A stretch of DNA of 22,657 nt. It comes from Candidatus Cloacimonadota bacterium (lineage in GTDB: Bacteria > Cloacimonadota > Cloacimonadia > Cloacimonadales > Cloacimonadaceae). The translations under genes and the position numbers were made by a program. Below are positions 14,255 through 22,657 of this stretch, piece by piece. The notes under the pieces were generated by a model, which ran no database searches, was not told the origin of the DNA, and saw only the letters and a list, made by a program, of their open reading frames with translations. The first letter of the stretch is position 1; each line of letters starts with the position of its first letter. The stretch covers positions 1-22,657 of the forward strand of contig JAEWNJ010000124.1 of NCBI GenBank assembly GCA_023392795.1. The letters are read 5' to 3'.

Positions 14255-17200
14255 TTGGCAAAACCGTCCTTAACCGCTTTTACACGGAAGAAACGGCGGG
14301 AGTATGAGCCAATAATCTGATACGATCTGGCGGATGTGCTTTGGATCAATTGATATGTGCCGTCGGGCGTGTCAGAAGCATATACTTCGTAACGATTGGC
14401 GTGTAGCACAGAGGTCCAGCTAAGAGTGTAAGTGCCTTGCACCTTTGCGATGCTCACTTCGGGTGCAGGCAAGGCAGTGAGAGGTTCGGCATCCACCACT
14501 ATCGGATCATCCAGGCCTATTTCTTCACCAAATTCCGGCTGCACGGATGTATCGGCATCGTACACCGTATCGGTGCCCTGGGAGTATACGCGGAAATAGA
14601 CCAGTTCATCGGGCTGGGCAAGCTGTACGATGATGGTGGCATACGCGTTGTCGCGTCCGATCACGATGTTTGCGCTTCCCCTACATTCATTGCCCACGAA
14701 GGCGGCAATCAAATCGTTATTTGCGGCAGGATAGCCGTTTATGTTCACTACAGCGTATATGGTAGCCGGATTGTTGGGGTAGTTTACGATAGTCCAATTC
14801 GGGGTATTCACAGGCAGGATGTTCACCACAATCTGGTCGCTGCTGCTCAGCTCGCCATCCGAAGCCACAATGGTGATGGTTTCGGAACCTACCCAATTGG
14901 GCACGGAGCTGAGTGTGAGGCGGAGCCCATCGATGCTGCAAAGGACATTGGTATTCCCCAGCACTTGCAGGCTGACCGCATCTCCCTCGGGATCAGAGAT
15001 GTAAGAACTGAGTCCGACAGTGAGAATAGTGTTTCTATCCAGGGTGTAGCTGTCTGGAAGAATGATCACGGGAGGGTGGTTTGACACATCAAACACTTCC
15101 ATGGTGGCTTCCAGGTTCGTCGTCGGATGAGCCGGATCGTTGGAACTGATCACCAACATGGCATTGTATAGCCCTTCATTCATGCCAAGGGCGGAGAAAG
15201 AGGCAGTGATCTGATCTGAAGCGCCTGCCGCTAAAGTGCCTGATGAAGAGTCCAGACTGAGCCAGGTAACCGGTGTATATATCTCGGTAAGCGTAACACT
15301 CTCGCTAATGGTATGGGGATCCGCTCCCCAGATATCACCATTCAAAGTGTATGGTAGCAGCAGATCACCCCCGCTGTCCGCAGAAATTGTCACATTGATC
15401 GTAGCCAGGGCTATTTCATTACCATGGATAATGCCATACCCGTATCCTTCTGTCTGTCCAAACCAGGTGATGGTGTTTCCCTCAATAGTGGGAGTCATGT
15501 TACCGCTCAGGCAGCTAAGATCTGTGACAGAATTGATCGTAATATCTGCGGGAAGGGTAAGGATAACTTGTTTTAACCATTCAGAATCGGTGCTGGCATT
15601 GTATACGGTAACTTCTAAGTCTACGGTGGTTCCGGGCAGATAGCTCTCCGGATCGATGGCTAGATAGCTGCCGCTGATGTTGCGATCCGTGCTTGCGCTT
15701 TGTAACACAGCCCTCGCTGAGCGCGCATCTGAGATGGCAATGCTGTAATTCAGATCCCGGCTACCTTGGTTGGTGATGGTAAAACTATCGGATCCTTGTT
15801 CGCCAATCAAAAGCGACGCGCTAAGGCCGCCTGAATTGATGCTGATGGTGGGGGGAAGGTAGCTGCTGCCCCTGGTCGGAACAGTCATGATGGGGTAGTT
15901 TTCCGCGTTACTGGTGATCATGATATTGCCATTGAAGTTCCCGGCAGTGGTGGGATTGAAACTGACAGTGAAATCACGATATGCCTCGGCATCCACGCTG
16001 AATGAAATGCTGTTGCGCTGGCTTTTGGCGGAGGCAGCTTCCCTGCTCTGCGCGATACTGAACGCTGTGGGGGTCGAGATGCTACCGGTCAAAGCGATAG
16101 TCCCGGAATTGCTGATGCGCAGTGTTTGAGTGGACGTCGAACCAACTGATGTTTCCGAGAATATGAGGCTGCCGGGATCGACGGCGATCAGAGCCTCTTC
16201 CTCAGCCTCGACTTCAAAAGCGATCCTAAGATTGGGCCTGGAAGTAATGGTGGCTCCCCCGGTAAAGACATCTGTCTGGTCATAGGAGTCGCTTTTGACA
16301 CAGCGGTAGCCGTACATGGTCTCAGTATATTCCACCTGACCAGAGGATGCATAGTCGCCAATCAGGCCAAACGCTGTATCTACCACGATGTTATCAGTTC
16401 CGTTCCACATGAATGGGGTGGCCAGCGTGTACATATTCCATCCCGTCTGATTGGGGCTGTAACTTGGATTAGTATAAACGGTTTGCAGGCCTGTGGATAT
16501 CCAGGACTCCGCATTCTGAGAACTGGTATGCGCCATTCTGATGATGAAGTCGGGCATTGCCAGACTGGGCAGATTGGTGATCTTGAAGCCAATCTGATTG
16601 ATGGTGGCTGGCCCGGTTAGTCCAGCGGTATTCAATTCTGCCGCCGTATAAACGGATTGTCCGTGCAGGCTCTCGAAATAGACGTTGATGGGGGATCCGG
16701 TTTGGGTGCCTGTGATGCCTGTACCAGTACCGATCACGACTGCAGTGATGATGCCTGGTACGACATTGACGGTATTTGAAGGATCGGAGGACCCTCCAGG
16801 ATATGCGGCGACCACATAATAGCTATAAGATACATCGTTAGTTACAGCGTTATCCTGATAGCTGAGAGCCGACACTGAAGTAAGTAAAGATCCGTTTCTA
16901 TAGATCTGATAGGAACTGGGGATGCCCGAAACCGGAGCTTGCCAGTTTAGAGTTACACGGCCATTGCCGGGAGTGGCTGTCAGGTTTTGGGGAGGGTACA
17001 GAATGTTCGGTGCAGTTGAAGCTGGGAACACGATGTAATCGATCCAGGCGCAGTCGCTGCCGCCGTTTACCGATCCATCCTTGCTATAGGTCCACTTCAG
17101 TTCCCTGGTGCCTGCGGCAAGTTCATAGGTAGCTTCGGTCCAATCTACAGAGCCTGAGAATTGATCCTGCTGTACTCCATCGACGTAGAACCTGAAGAAA

Positions 17201-20196
17201 TCCCATCCGGATTCGGAAGAGACTTTGTAGCGGAAGCTCAAAGTACCCGGGCTGCTAAGTATCCGGCTTATCTTCATCGTGCTGATTTGACTGTGAGTAA
17301 TGGCTCCACTCTTTGCACTGTAGCTGCCTTCATTTGCGGAAGCGCTATCGATTATCCAAGGCAGGTCACCCTCCATCAGCCAGTCAAAGCGGCTAAAGTC
17401 GCCGGTCTCGAAATCTTCCAGAATCAGACCAATGGAGACATTATGGTTCCTGGTGGCAGTGTAAGCTCCGGCGACGGCACTAAAAGCGAGATTGGCTACA
17501 GAGCCTGGACTCATGGAAGTGGACGCACTCAGGCTGAAGCTCACGCTGGCGCTGCCATGTGCGGCGATGGCTGAAAAGCTTGCCGATCCCGTATTGATGG
17601 TAATGCCGGGGGTACTGCAGCTCAGATTTGCCGTTCCGGAAAGGCTCGCCGCTCCGCCATTATTGATGAGCGGGATGCTGACTGTCACCGTTTCTCCGGG
17701 GTCGAGGCGGCCATTGCCATTTCCACTGGGGTCTGAGATGCTGAGATTGCCAAAGCTTAATGCCTGAGCATTGATAACAAGGGAGAAATTGTGTTGCCAG
17801 CTATTAGTGCCGCTCACCATGGTGATGGTAAATTCCGCGGTAGTGCCATCGGGAACGTTGTTGGCAGTGGAGATACCGAAAGCATTGTTTCTGGTGATGG
17901 AAGCACCTGCAGCCAGGGACGTGATCGTCTCTGTAGCGTCAGTGATCGTGATGCCGGCTGTGGCGCAGCTCAGGGTTGCCGTGATGTTTGCAGCAGAGTT
18001 TGCCCCCGCATTCTTGAAGGTGGTATTGAAACTACCGCTTTCATTAGAGTCTGGCTGGTGATTGTTGTTATCGGTGTAAACATTGTTATCTACGGTCATA
18101 AAGGGACCACTGGCAGGGAGCACCTGGATGATTTCTTCCCGGGTGATCTTGCCGCTACAGGTAATCACCAGATCGGCATTGCCCACAGTGGTGAAGGGGG
18201 TGAAATTGAGCGTAAGCGCACCGCTGGCGGGCACTATACCCGTGGCATAAAGGGTGCCATTCATACTGAGTGCTACCCTGGAATTTGCCTGAGCTGTCAC
18301 GTTGATCGAAGACAGACCCATCATAATCGTAGCCGGGAAGGTGGCTGTATTGACAGTGGGAACTCCATAGTATGGCATCAGCGAGGGATCGCCCATGATG
18401 GAATAGATTTCCCAGTAGTAGTTCGTTCTGCTGCTCCCGCTCTGTTGAACAGCCATATTGCCCATAAAAACCGTTTCACCCGTGGTTTGTGCCCAATCAT
18501 TCACGCTTGAGGGAGCATGAAACATGGCATCGTAGGCACCCAGCTTGGTCGCGTCATAAAGATGCGCAGTTGCTTGAGGGGTTTTGTATCCCACAGCCCA
18601 ATAGTAATCCTCATCCCAATAGGTGTTATTTGTGCCGCCGATATAGGCTGCTCCGGCGTTGTCGGCGCGGATTACTGATTCACCGAAGCACTGGCCGGTG
18701 GTAAATTGATTCGTCACACAGCAGTTGCCCACAGCTACAAAGGGCTTATTTACGTTGGTCAAGGCTAACATGTTCGTTACGGTAAAGCTGGGATCGTGCC
18801 AGGAAGTAGTGCTGCCATGCGCGGTGTAATTCAGATAGCCACGTCCCTCATTGGCATTGGCAATGATTGCTGAAGCGGAAGATCCGGACGCCGGGTAGGG
18901 ATAGTTGTTTGAGGTAATTCCATGGGAAGCATTAAAATAGTGGGTCGTGCCGTAGTTGATGGCTCCGTTGCCATGCGTGGGGGCATAGGAGGCATCTACC
19001 CCGGCTATCAAAACTGTCTTGCCCAGATAGCTGCGATCGGGCATCGAGGTGCGGGCAAACATCAATGTTTTATTGATCACATTGTTCAGTTCAGTTGTGT
19101 TTGTAACGGAGAATCGGCCAAAATACATTTCGGGCAGATAATCTGTTCCGTTCAGGCGCACGTATGTAAGGTCAGTGGGATGACTTCCGGTAGCTCCGGT
19201 GGGGGCGATGATGTTGTCTACAGATGTGGATGTATCTCCCACGATGATCAGATAGGTGGGAGCGGGATCATTAGCCGTGGCGGAGTTCCACAATCCCTGC
19301 ATATAGCTTGTGATGGCTGTGGTCGTGTTTGCGACCGTGCCGCCCGAACCAACGGTAACTAAGTTTACAATGTAACCTTGTTTACGCTTAAACTCGATGT
19401 AGGAAGCCATTGTGCTCGTGTAAGCCGGGGGACAGAGGATAAGCATCTTGGTAGGAGTGCGCACAAGGCTGCTTCGGTCATCGCTGTTATAGTTCATAAT
19501 AGTTTTGGCATACAGGGCGTCAAACTCCACTGATGCAGTTTTAGCTTTCAGGGCCGCGCTGGCTGCCAGATCGGGGTGGGAAAACTCAATGCGGATCTCG
19601 GCTTCATGGACGATCTCGATCTCGCTCGTAGCGGGATTGTACTTGACCGGTTCAATGAAGAATTGGAAAAGGCGCAAGCCACGCATCATGCCGATCTCTT
19701 CGATGCGGAAAGTAGGGTTCATACTCAGTGTATTACGACTATAAAAGGAGGCATCTTTGGCGAATACAATGCTGTTGTAATCCGCAGATTTGGATACAGA
19801 TTCCTGGGCTGGATGCAATTCACGGATGATCCCGCTATCCTGTTTGGTAAGCAGTGTCTTTTCCTGATGCCGGATTTCGAAACTCACTTCTGCTCCCAGG
19901 GGAACTGCTACGATCCGACTGGCAGCAGGAAGCTCAGCTTCGCCTATCCTTGTGCTGTGTCCAAAACCCTCGATCGCGATGCGATCGAATGTTCCGGCTT
20001 TGGTTTCTATGCTGTGAAGATCATATTTATCTACCGTATAGCGCAGGTCAAATCCATACTCATTGCTGTTGTGGAGGTTAAGCCCCGTAGCTCTGGCTGA
20101 GAGTTGGATCGTTCGGGATTGCGCGCACAGAGGGGTAAAAAGGCCAATGATAATCGTAATCATCAGCAGTTTGACAAGCTTCGCTTTATCGTGCAT
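14251..20196 (-). CDS. Giant secreted gingipain-type (C25) cysteine protease
   Basis: 1,981 aa from ATG 20196, 5 nt after GGAG. ATG 20199 is too close to that site, and 20220 lies upstream of it. A signal peptide ends near CAQS (about residue 26), followed by a C25 propeptide (to about 240). The catalytic domain (about 245-610) has catalytic H460 (NYTAHGS) and a Cys pair 492/493 (GNCCVTNQF), with the first Cys aligning best with the gingipain nucleophile. It closes with IMGDPSLMPYYG. After an Ig-like domain come two CARDB-like repeats with Asp-rich loops, a jelly-roll/MAM-like domain, FN3, a second jelly-roll-like region, ASH/BACON-type domains, a cadherin-like domain (DPEGD, ASDGE), a 110-aa domain of unknown type (1797-1906) and a last FN3. 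No C-terminal sorting domain is visible. It is an extracellular endopeptidase whose products suit the M14 enzyme encoded next. Confidence 0.92.
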   Translation of the reverse strand: MHDKAKLVKLLMITIIIGLFTPLCAQSRTIQLSARATGLNLHNSNEYGFDLRYTVDKYDLHSIETKAGTFDRIAIEGFGHSTRIGEAELPAASRIVAVPLGAEVSFEIRHQEKTLLTKQDSGIIRELHPAQESVSKSADYNSIVFAKDASFYSRNTLSMNPTFRIEEIGMMRGLRLFQFFIEPVKYNPATSEIEIVHEAEIRIEFSHPDLAASAALKAKTASVEFDALYAKTIMNYNSDDRSSLVRTPTKMLILCPPAYTSTMASYIEFKRKQGYIVNLVTVGSGGTVANTTTAITSYMQGLWNSATANDPAPTYLIIVGDTSTSVDNIIAPTGATGSHPTDLTYVRLNGTDYLPEMYFGRFSVTNTTELNNVINKTLMFARTSMPDRSYLGKTVLIAGVDASYAPTHGNGAINYGTTHYFNASHGITSNNYPYPASGSSASAIIANANEGRGYLNYTAHGSTTSWHDPSFTVTNMLALTNVNKPFVAVGNCCVTNQFTTGQCFGESVIRADNAGAAYIGGTNNTYWDEDYYWAVGYKTPQATAHLYDATKLGAYDAMFHAPSSVNDWAQTTGETVFMGNMAVQQSGSSRTNYYWEIYSIMGDPSLMPYYGVPTVNTATFPATIMMGLSSINVTAQANSRVALSMNGTLYATGIVPASGALTLNFTPFTTVGNADLVITCSGKITREEIIQVLPASGPFMTVDNNVYTDNNNHQPDSNESGSFNTTFKNAGANSAANITATLSCATAGITITDATETITSLAAGASITRNNAFGISTANNVPDGTTAEFTITMVSGTNSWQHNFSLVINAQALSFGNLSISDPSGNGNGRLDPGETVTVSIPLINNGGAASLSGTANLSCSTPGITINTGSASFSAIAAHGSASVSFSLSASTSMSPGSVANLAFSAVAGAYTATRNHNVSIGLILEDFETGDFSRFDWLMEGDLPWIIDSASANEGSYSAKSGAITHSQISTMKISRILSSPGTLSFRYKVSSESGWDFFRFYVDGVQQDQFSGSVDWTEATYELAAGTRELKWTYSKDGSVNGGSDCAWIDYIVFPASTAPNILYPPQNLTATPGNGRVTLNWQAPVSGIPSSYQIYRNGSLLTSVSALSYQDNAVTNDVSYSYYVVAAYPGGSSDPSNTVNVVPGIITAVVIGTGTGITGTQTGSPINVYFESLHGQSVYTAAELNTAGLTGPATINQIGFKITNLPSLAMPDFIIRMAHTSSQNAESWISTGLQTVYTNPSYSPNQTGWNMYTLATPFMWNGTDNIVVDTAFGLIGDYASSGQVEYTETMYGYRCVKSDSYDQTDVFTGGATITSRPNLRIAFEVEAEEEALIAVDPGSLIFSETSVGSTSTQTLRISNSGTIALTGSISTPTAFSIAQSREAASAKSQRNSISFSVDAEAYRDFTVSFNPTTAGNFNGNIMITSNAENYPIMTVPTRGSSYLPPTISINSGGLSASLLIGEQGSDSFTITNQGSRDLNYSIAISDARSARAVLQSASTDRNISGSYLAIDPESYLPGTTVDLEVTVYNASTDSEWLKQVILTLPADITINSVTDLSCLSGNMTPTIEGNTITWFGQTEGYGYGIIHGNEIALATINVTISADSGGDLLLPYTLNGDIWGADPHTISESVTLTEIYTPVTWLSLDSSSGTLAAGASDQITASFSALGMNEGLYNAMLVISSNDPAHPTTNLEATMEVFDVSNHPPVIILPDSYTLDRNTILTVGLSSYISDPEGDAVSLQVLGNTNVLCSIDGLRLTLSSVPNWVGSETITIVASDGELSSSDQIVVNILPVNTPNWTIVNYPNNPATIYAVVNINGYPAANNDLIAAFVGNECRGSANIVIGRDNAYATIIVQLAQPDELVYFRVYSQGTDTVYDADTSVQPEFGEEIGLDDPIVVDAEPLTALPAPEVSIAKVQGTYTLSWTSVLHANRYEVYASDTPDGTYQLIQSTSARSYQIIGSYSRRFFRVKAVKDGFAK

Positions 20197-20218
20197 CATG
20201 GCTCCTTGGTGGTGATAC

Positions 20219-20284
20219 AAAAAAACTGCCGGACAGCTGGTAAGCGGAGCAACTCTACGTCGCAGCTTACATGCTGTCAGGCAG
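20219..20284 (-). promoter_or_regulatory. Terminator-like hairpin with T7 tract in the C25 leader (possible attenuator)
   Basis: On the minus strand, 20284 to 20226 folds into one long stem: CTGCC/GGCAG, GACAGC/GCTGTC, GTAAGC/GCTTAC and, at the top, GCGAC/GTTGC with one G-U pair, separated by small mismatches. Seven Ts follow directly (20225-20219), and the AAGGAG site of the C25 gene begins only 11 nt later. No room is left for a promoter between, so C25 transcripts must cross this structure. Attenuation is an inference. A plain terminator for upstream read-through is the alternative. Confidence 0.65.
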
Positions 20285-20558
20285 CCTATCTGTACCTATT
20301 CATAAGTTTGGATAGATGCGTGCATTATTCGTTCCGCATTCAGACAAAATGTTGTTCTCTCCGGTTGGATTCGAGTATATTCTATCGCATCTAATTGCAG
20401 ATGCGTGATTTGCGATGTATACATAAAAAGGAGGCTCACTTTCAAACCAAGTGGGTAGAGCTTGGTGGAGCGTTTCTGTAGATGGCTGCATATCCATCTC
20501 GATCCGCCTATGGATCAAATCCAAATAGTCTGCGCTTAGGTACACTCTGAAATACATC

Positions 20559-20611
20559 AAGACCGTTGCACATAGCTGCAGAGCTTGTGACACTGATTAT
20601 TCAACGGTCTT
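20559..20611. repeat. 10-bp inverted repeat inside copy 2
   Basis: AAGACCGTTG (20559-20568) and CAACGGTCTT (20602-20611) enclose 33 nt. On the plus strand the right arm runs into five Ts (20610-20614). It is specific to copy 2. It could be a plus-strand terminator with a long loop or the ends of a small insertion. Confidence 0.6.
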
Positions 20612-20714
20612 TTTCATTGTTCATTACTCTGTCTTAAAAAAACCCTCTATCTATCAGTGTGCGCAGCCAATTCTCAATTCTTTAGTGATTTACCTCTTGC
20701 TATCTTGTAGTTGA

Positions 20715-20779
20715 TACGCCAGTCATACACCGGTCGTACACCGGTCGTACAATCGCATGACCGGTGTACGACAGGCGTA
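20715..20779. repeat. Imperfect 21-bp palindrome of repeat copy 2
   Basis: 20715-20735 pairs with 20759-20779 at 19 of 21 positions, one of the two exceptions being a G-U pair in the element-strand RNA; the loop is 23 nt. It matches the copy 1 palindrome in position. ACACCGGTCGT occurs twice within it. Bases in both arms differ from copy 1 in a way that keeps most of the pairing. Confidence 0.9.
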
Positions 20780-20902
20780 CTAAATGCGCATGAAGCTCAA
20801 GACAGGAAGATCATAGAACCGATTGGGGATGAATTCAAAGGGTGCGAAGCAGTTCTCTGACCTGCTTTATGCGCGCCCCCTTGGGGAGGAGCGGGAGTAT
20901 CC

Positions 20903-20930
20903 AAAAGAAAAGGGCTGCCGGAGCAGCCCT
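20903..20930 (-). terminator. Intrinsic terminator of the adhesin-like gene
   Basis: AGGGCTGC (20911-20918) and GCAGCCCT (20923-20930) form an 8-bp GC-rich stem with a 4-nt loop. On the minus strand it is followed by TTTCTTTT (20910-20903), about 45 nt beyond the stop codon. Confidence 0.88.
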
Positions 20931-20938
20931 TTCTATCA

Positions 20939-20966
20939 CGCATCACGCATAACGCATAACGCATAA
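20939..20966. repeat. 7-bp tandem repeat (CGCATAA)
   Basis: Three exact units of CGCATAA (20946-20966) are preceded by one variant CGCATCA. ATCACG and CGTGAT flank the tract as an inverted repeat. It lies between the stop codon and the terminator of the adhesin-like gene. Confidence 0.85.
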
Positions 20967-20973
20967 CGTGATA

Positions 20974-22657
20974 CTACTTCATCATGATCATCTTTTTTGT
21001 CGAGCTGTATTTGCCAGCGCTCATCTTGTAGAAGTAAACGCCGCTGGATACAGGACGGTTGTTGTTATCAGTGCCTTTCCAGATCACGCTGTGTTCGCCG
21101 GCGGCTTTGTCGTCGCTCACCAGGCTCTTCACCAGCTGACCCTTGAGGTTGTAGATTTCGATGGCCACGGGGCCGGCTTCTTTCACGCTGTAGCGGATAG
21201 TGGTTTCGGGGTTGAAGGGGTTCGGATAGTTGCCCTTCAGTTCGGTAAATGCCACAGGGGAGTTGATATCGTCGTTGGATACGCCGCCGCCATTTGAGTG
21301 GACGTTGAAATTATCCACGTAGAAGACGAAGGCGTCATTGGATACGCAGCGAATGGCGATATACACGTTTTGTCCATCGTAGGCAGAGAGATCATACATA
21401 AATTCGGTCCATTCGGAGGGAGCTTCCACATAGTCTGGTCCGGTGATGTATTGGAATCCTTGCGGGATGATGGTGGTTAGCGTGCTAATGCCTACTCTGA
21501 AGCGTTCCAGCCCATATGAGGAGGTCTGGCTTCTGGCATAGAATCTCAGAGCGCTATTTGTGCCCAGAGTCATTCTGGGAGTGATCATCCAGTCGTTGTT
21601 GGGAGCTACGGAAGACACGAAGCTGGCAGCCATTTTGTTGCCGTCCTGAGCTGTCAATCCGGTTACAGGCGGAGTGGTAGCAGTCGGATTGAACACGATG
21701 TAGGCCATGGGGCTTCCGCTATTGGGGAACTGGATCTCAGAGAAGCCGAGGGTAGGCTGCAGATCTTGATCCAACAAGGTCCAGGGCGCGAAGAGCAGGG
21801 TGAAATCATCGTAAGTTTCGAAGCTGTCGCTGAAGATAACAGGAGCCAGCTCCACGTTTACGGTCACATTCACGGTAGTGGCTTCGGATTCGCCTTCTCC
21901 GTATAATGCTGATACTCCATAGATGTATTGGCCATTATCCAGATTGGCATCCAGATAGGTAGTGATCGCAGGATCATTGATATTGGCGATCTGAGTGCCA
22001 TCGCGATAGACTTTGTATCCCAATAGCGCGCGGTTGTTGCGCCTGGTTTGGAAGCGATTTGCGCTAAGAGTACCGTTTTGAGTAGTGACAGGGGATTCTG
22101 CGATGGGGGACAGGCTGATCTTCTTCATGGTGGCACCATCGGTCACAAAGCCCTGGATCGACCAGTTGTAGACGAAATCGGGGTTCACCTGAGTAAGAGT
22201 GGTCCAGCCACCGAAGTTCATCAGGTTACCTTTGCCCTCTATTGCTGGGCCATCATCACAACCGGCAGGATATCCGCCCTGAGTGTTTATGCCAATACCA
22301 ATCCACAGTCTGTTGGCAGGGATGGGTACAGGAGTGGAGAGTACATGCAGGTTCCATTCGTTTACTGTGAAGTTGCTTTGTACCCCACTATAGACAAGGG
22401 TTCCCGGAGCGGTGGCAGTGCCGCCGGTCCAGATTTTCACAGTGTAAACGCAGTTCTCATATGCGGGCACGAACTTGACCTGAGCCAAAGCTCCGCCTTG
22501 ATACTCCACCAGGTCGGTGGCATCGTACATATGCGCTACATCAAATTGAGTAGCAGCGTTAGTACCAATGCTATTGCCCAAAGCTTCAGTATTGCACCAG
22601 GTGATCCATTCGCCTTCCAGCGGAGGAACGGGGCTGGTCCAGTTCAGGGTAACGTCG
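20974..22657 (-). CDS. Secreted adhesin-like protein with C-terminal type IX-like sorting domain, C-terminal part
   Basis: 560 residues are visible. The frame stays open to the right edge (first residues DVTLNWTSPVPP, an FN3 end), so the true start is outside the window and a TTG at 22581 is not a start. After the FN3 remnant comes a jelly-roll-like region (about 17-180), then an FN3-like module around GYKVYRDGTQIANI. A choice-of-anchor-J/cleaved-adhesin-type domain follows (DSFETYDDF, MITPRMTL, FYARSQTS, YDLSAYDGQNVYIAIR, FYVDNFNV). The last 85 residues are a sorting domain: NYPNPFNPETTIRYSV, VAIEIYNLKGQLV, GVYFYKM and a basic end KKMIMMK. This domain directs proteins through type IX-like secretion to the surface. 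The function of the missing N-terminal part is unknown. Confidence 0.88.
   Translation of the reverse strand, partial: DVTLNWTSPVPPLEGEWITWCNTEALGNSIGTNAATQFDVAHMYDATDLVEYQGGALAQVKFVPAYENCVYTVKIWTGGTATAPGTLVYSGVQSNFTVNEWNLHVLSTPVPIPANRLWIGIGINTQGGYPAGCDDGPAIEGKGNLMNFGGWTTLTQVNPDFVYNWSIQGFVTDGATMKKISLSPIAESPVTTQNGTLSANRFQTRRNNRALLGYKVYRDGTQIANINDPAITTYLDANLDNGQYIYGVSALYGEGESEATTVNVTVNVELAPVIFSDSFETYDDFTLLFAPWTLLDQDLQPTLGFSEIQFPNSGSPMAYIVFNPTATTPPVTGLTAQDGNKMAASFVSSVAPNNDWMITPRMTLGTNSALRFYARSQTSSYGLERFRVGISTLTTIIPQGFQYITGPDYVEAPSEWTEFMYDLSAYDGQNVYIAIRCVSNDAFVFYVDNFNVHSNGGGVSNDDINSPVAFTELKGNYPNPFNPETTIRYSVKEAGPVAIEIYNLKGQLVKSLVSDDKAAGEHSVIWKGTDNNNRPVSSGVYFYKMSAGKYSSTKKMIMMK

Larger units (their letters stand above)
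20433..20830 (-). repeat. Dispersed intergenic repeat, copy 2 (inverted relative to copy 1)
   Basis: Read on the minus strand it matches copy 1 in order: block A (20830 down to about 20688) with palindrome, block B (about 20682-20614) including the same seven-T run, and block C (20453-20433). Block B is nearly identical, while block A has scattered differences. This copy has only a short gaattga stretch between A and B, and its B-C middle is unrelated to that of copy 1. The C end points at the C25 gene in the same orientation, about 240 bp upstream. Confidence 0.85.
20197..20973. other. Non-coding region between the C25 gene and the adhesin-like gene
   Basis: About 780 bp without a credible gene. 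From right to left it holds a short 7-bp tandem repeat, the terminator of the adhesin-like gene, copy 2 of the dispersed repeat, and the C25 leader with its terminator-like hairpin. No clear promoter for C25 was found in 20285-20430. Confidence 0.75.

Noticed and set aside
20300..20593. 97-codon minus-strand frame in repeat copy 2
   Set aside because: GTG start with no ribosome-binding site, no recognisable domain, not preserved in copy 1. It is the best of the short frames here, but not enough to call.
22581..22657. Start of the adhesin-like protein at 22581
   Set aside because: The codon is TTG, the frame continues open to the window edge with FN3-like sequence, and no signal peptide follows it.

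Overview
The window looks like a piece of chromosome from an uncultivated, protein- and amino-acid-fermenting anaerobe of the FCB group, most likely Candidatus Cloacimonadota (Cloacimonas-like). This is inferred from several things together: a C-terminal type IX-secretion-like sorting domain (NPFNPETTIRY ... GVYFYKM), a gingipain-type C25 protease, a DUF3078-like outer-membrane protein, multi-domain secreted proteins built from Ig/FN3/jelly-roll modules, HDFNN-type hybrid kinases, and intergenic DNA full of short gaattga-type repeats. No rRNA, tRNA, CRISPR array or recognisable transposase was seen.

Layout. 1-608 (minus) is the N-terminal part of a secreted FG-GAP (integrin-alpha-like) repeat protein that runs off the left edge. 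609-1612 is non-coding: a tenfold 8-bp tandem repeat, then copy 1 of a dispersed repeat with a perfect 22-bp palindrome and a cluster of small hairpins. 1613-6942 (plus) carries acetate kinase, a 969-aa PAS/GAF hybrid sensor kinase with receiver, a small S4 RNA-binding protein and a membrane-anchored HExxH metallopeptidase. 6943-10193 (minus) is a tight, overlapping operon read as M20 peptidase, dapB, dapF and a RodZ-like HTH membrane protein (lysine/meso-diaminopimelate supply and cell envelope). 10391-12244 (plus) is a compact unit with promoter, MscS channel, DUF3078-like barrel and terminator.

12419-20196 (minus) is a two-gene secreted-proteolysis operon: a giant C25 cysteine endopeptidase (about 1,981 aa) whose stop overlaps the start of an M14 carboxypeptidase (ATGA). 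Its leader holds a long terminator-like hairpin with a T7 tract only 11 nt before the ribosome-binding site. 20221-20973 is non-coding and holds copy 2 of the dispersed repeat in opposite orientation. 20974-22657 (minus) is the C-terminal part of a secreted adhesin-like protein ending in the sorting domain.

How it fits together. The secreted endopeptidase and carboxypeptidase would release peptides and amino acids outside the cell. Acetate kinase would take ATP from their fermentation. The FG-GAP and sorting-domain proteins are surface or exported proteins. The feature that the genes do not explain is the pair of inverted intergenic repeats. In each copy one end points at a downstream gene in the same orientation (ackA for copy 1, the C25-M14 operon for copy 2). 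The central palindrome is preserved in both although several bases in its arms differ, which suggests selection on the structure or inheritance of the palindrome as such.
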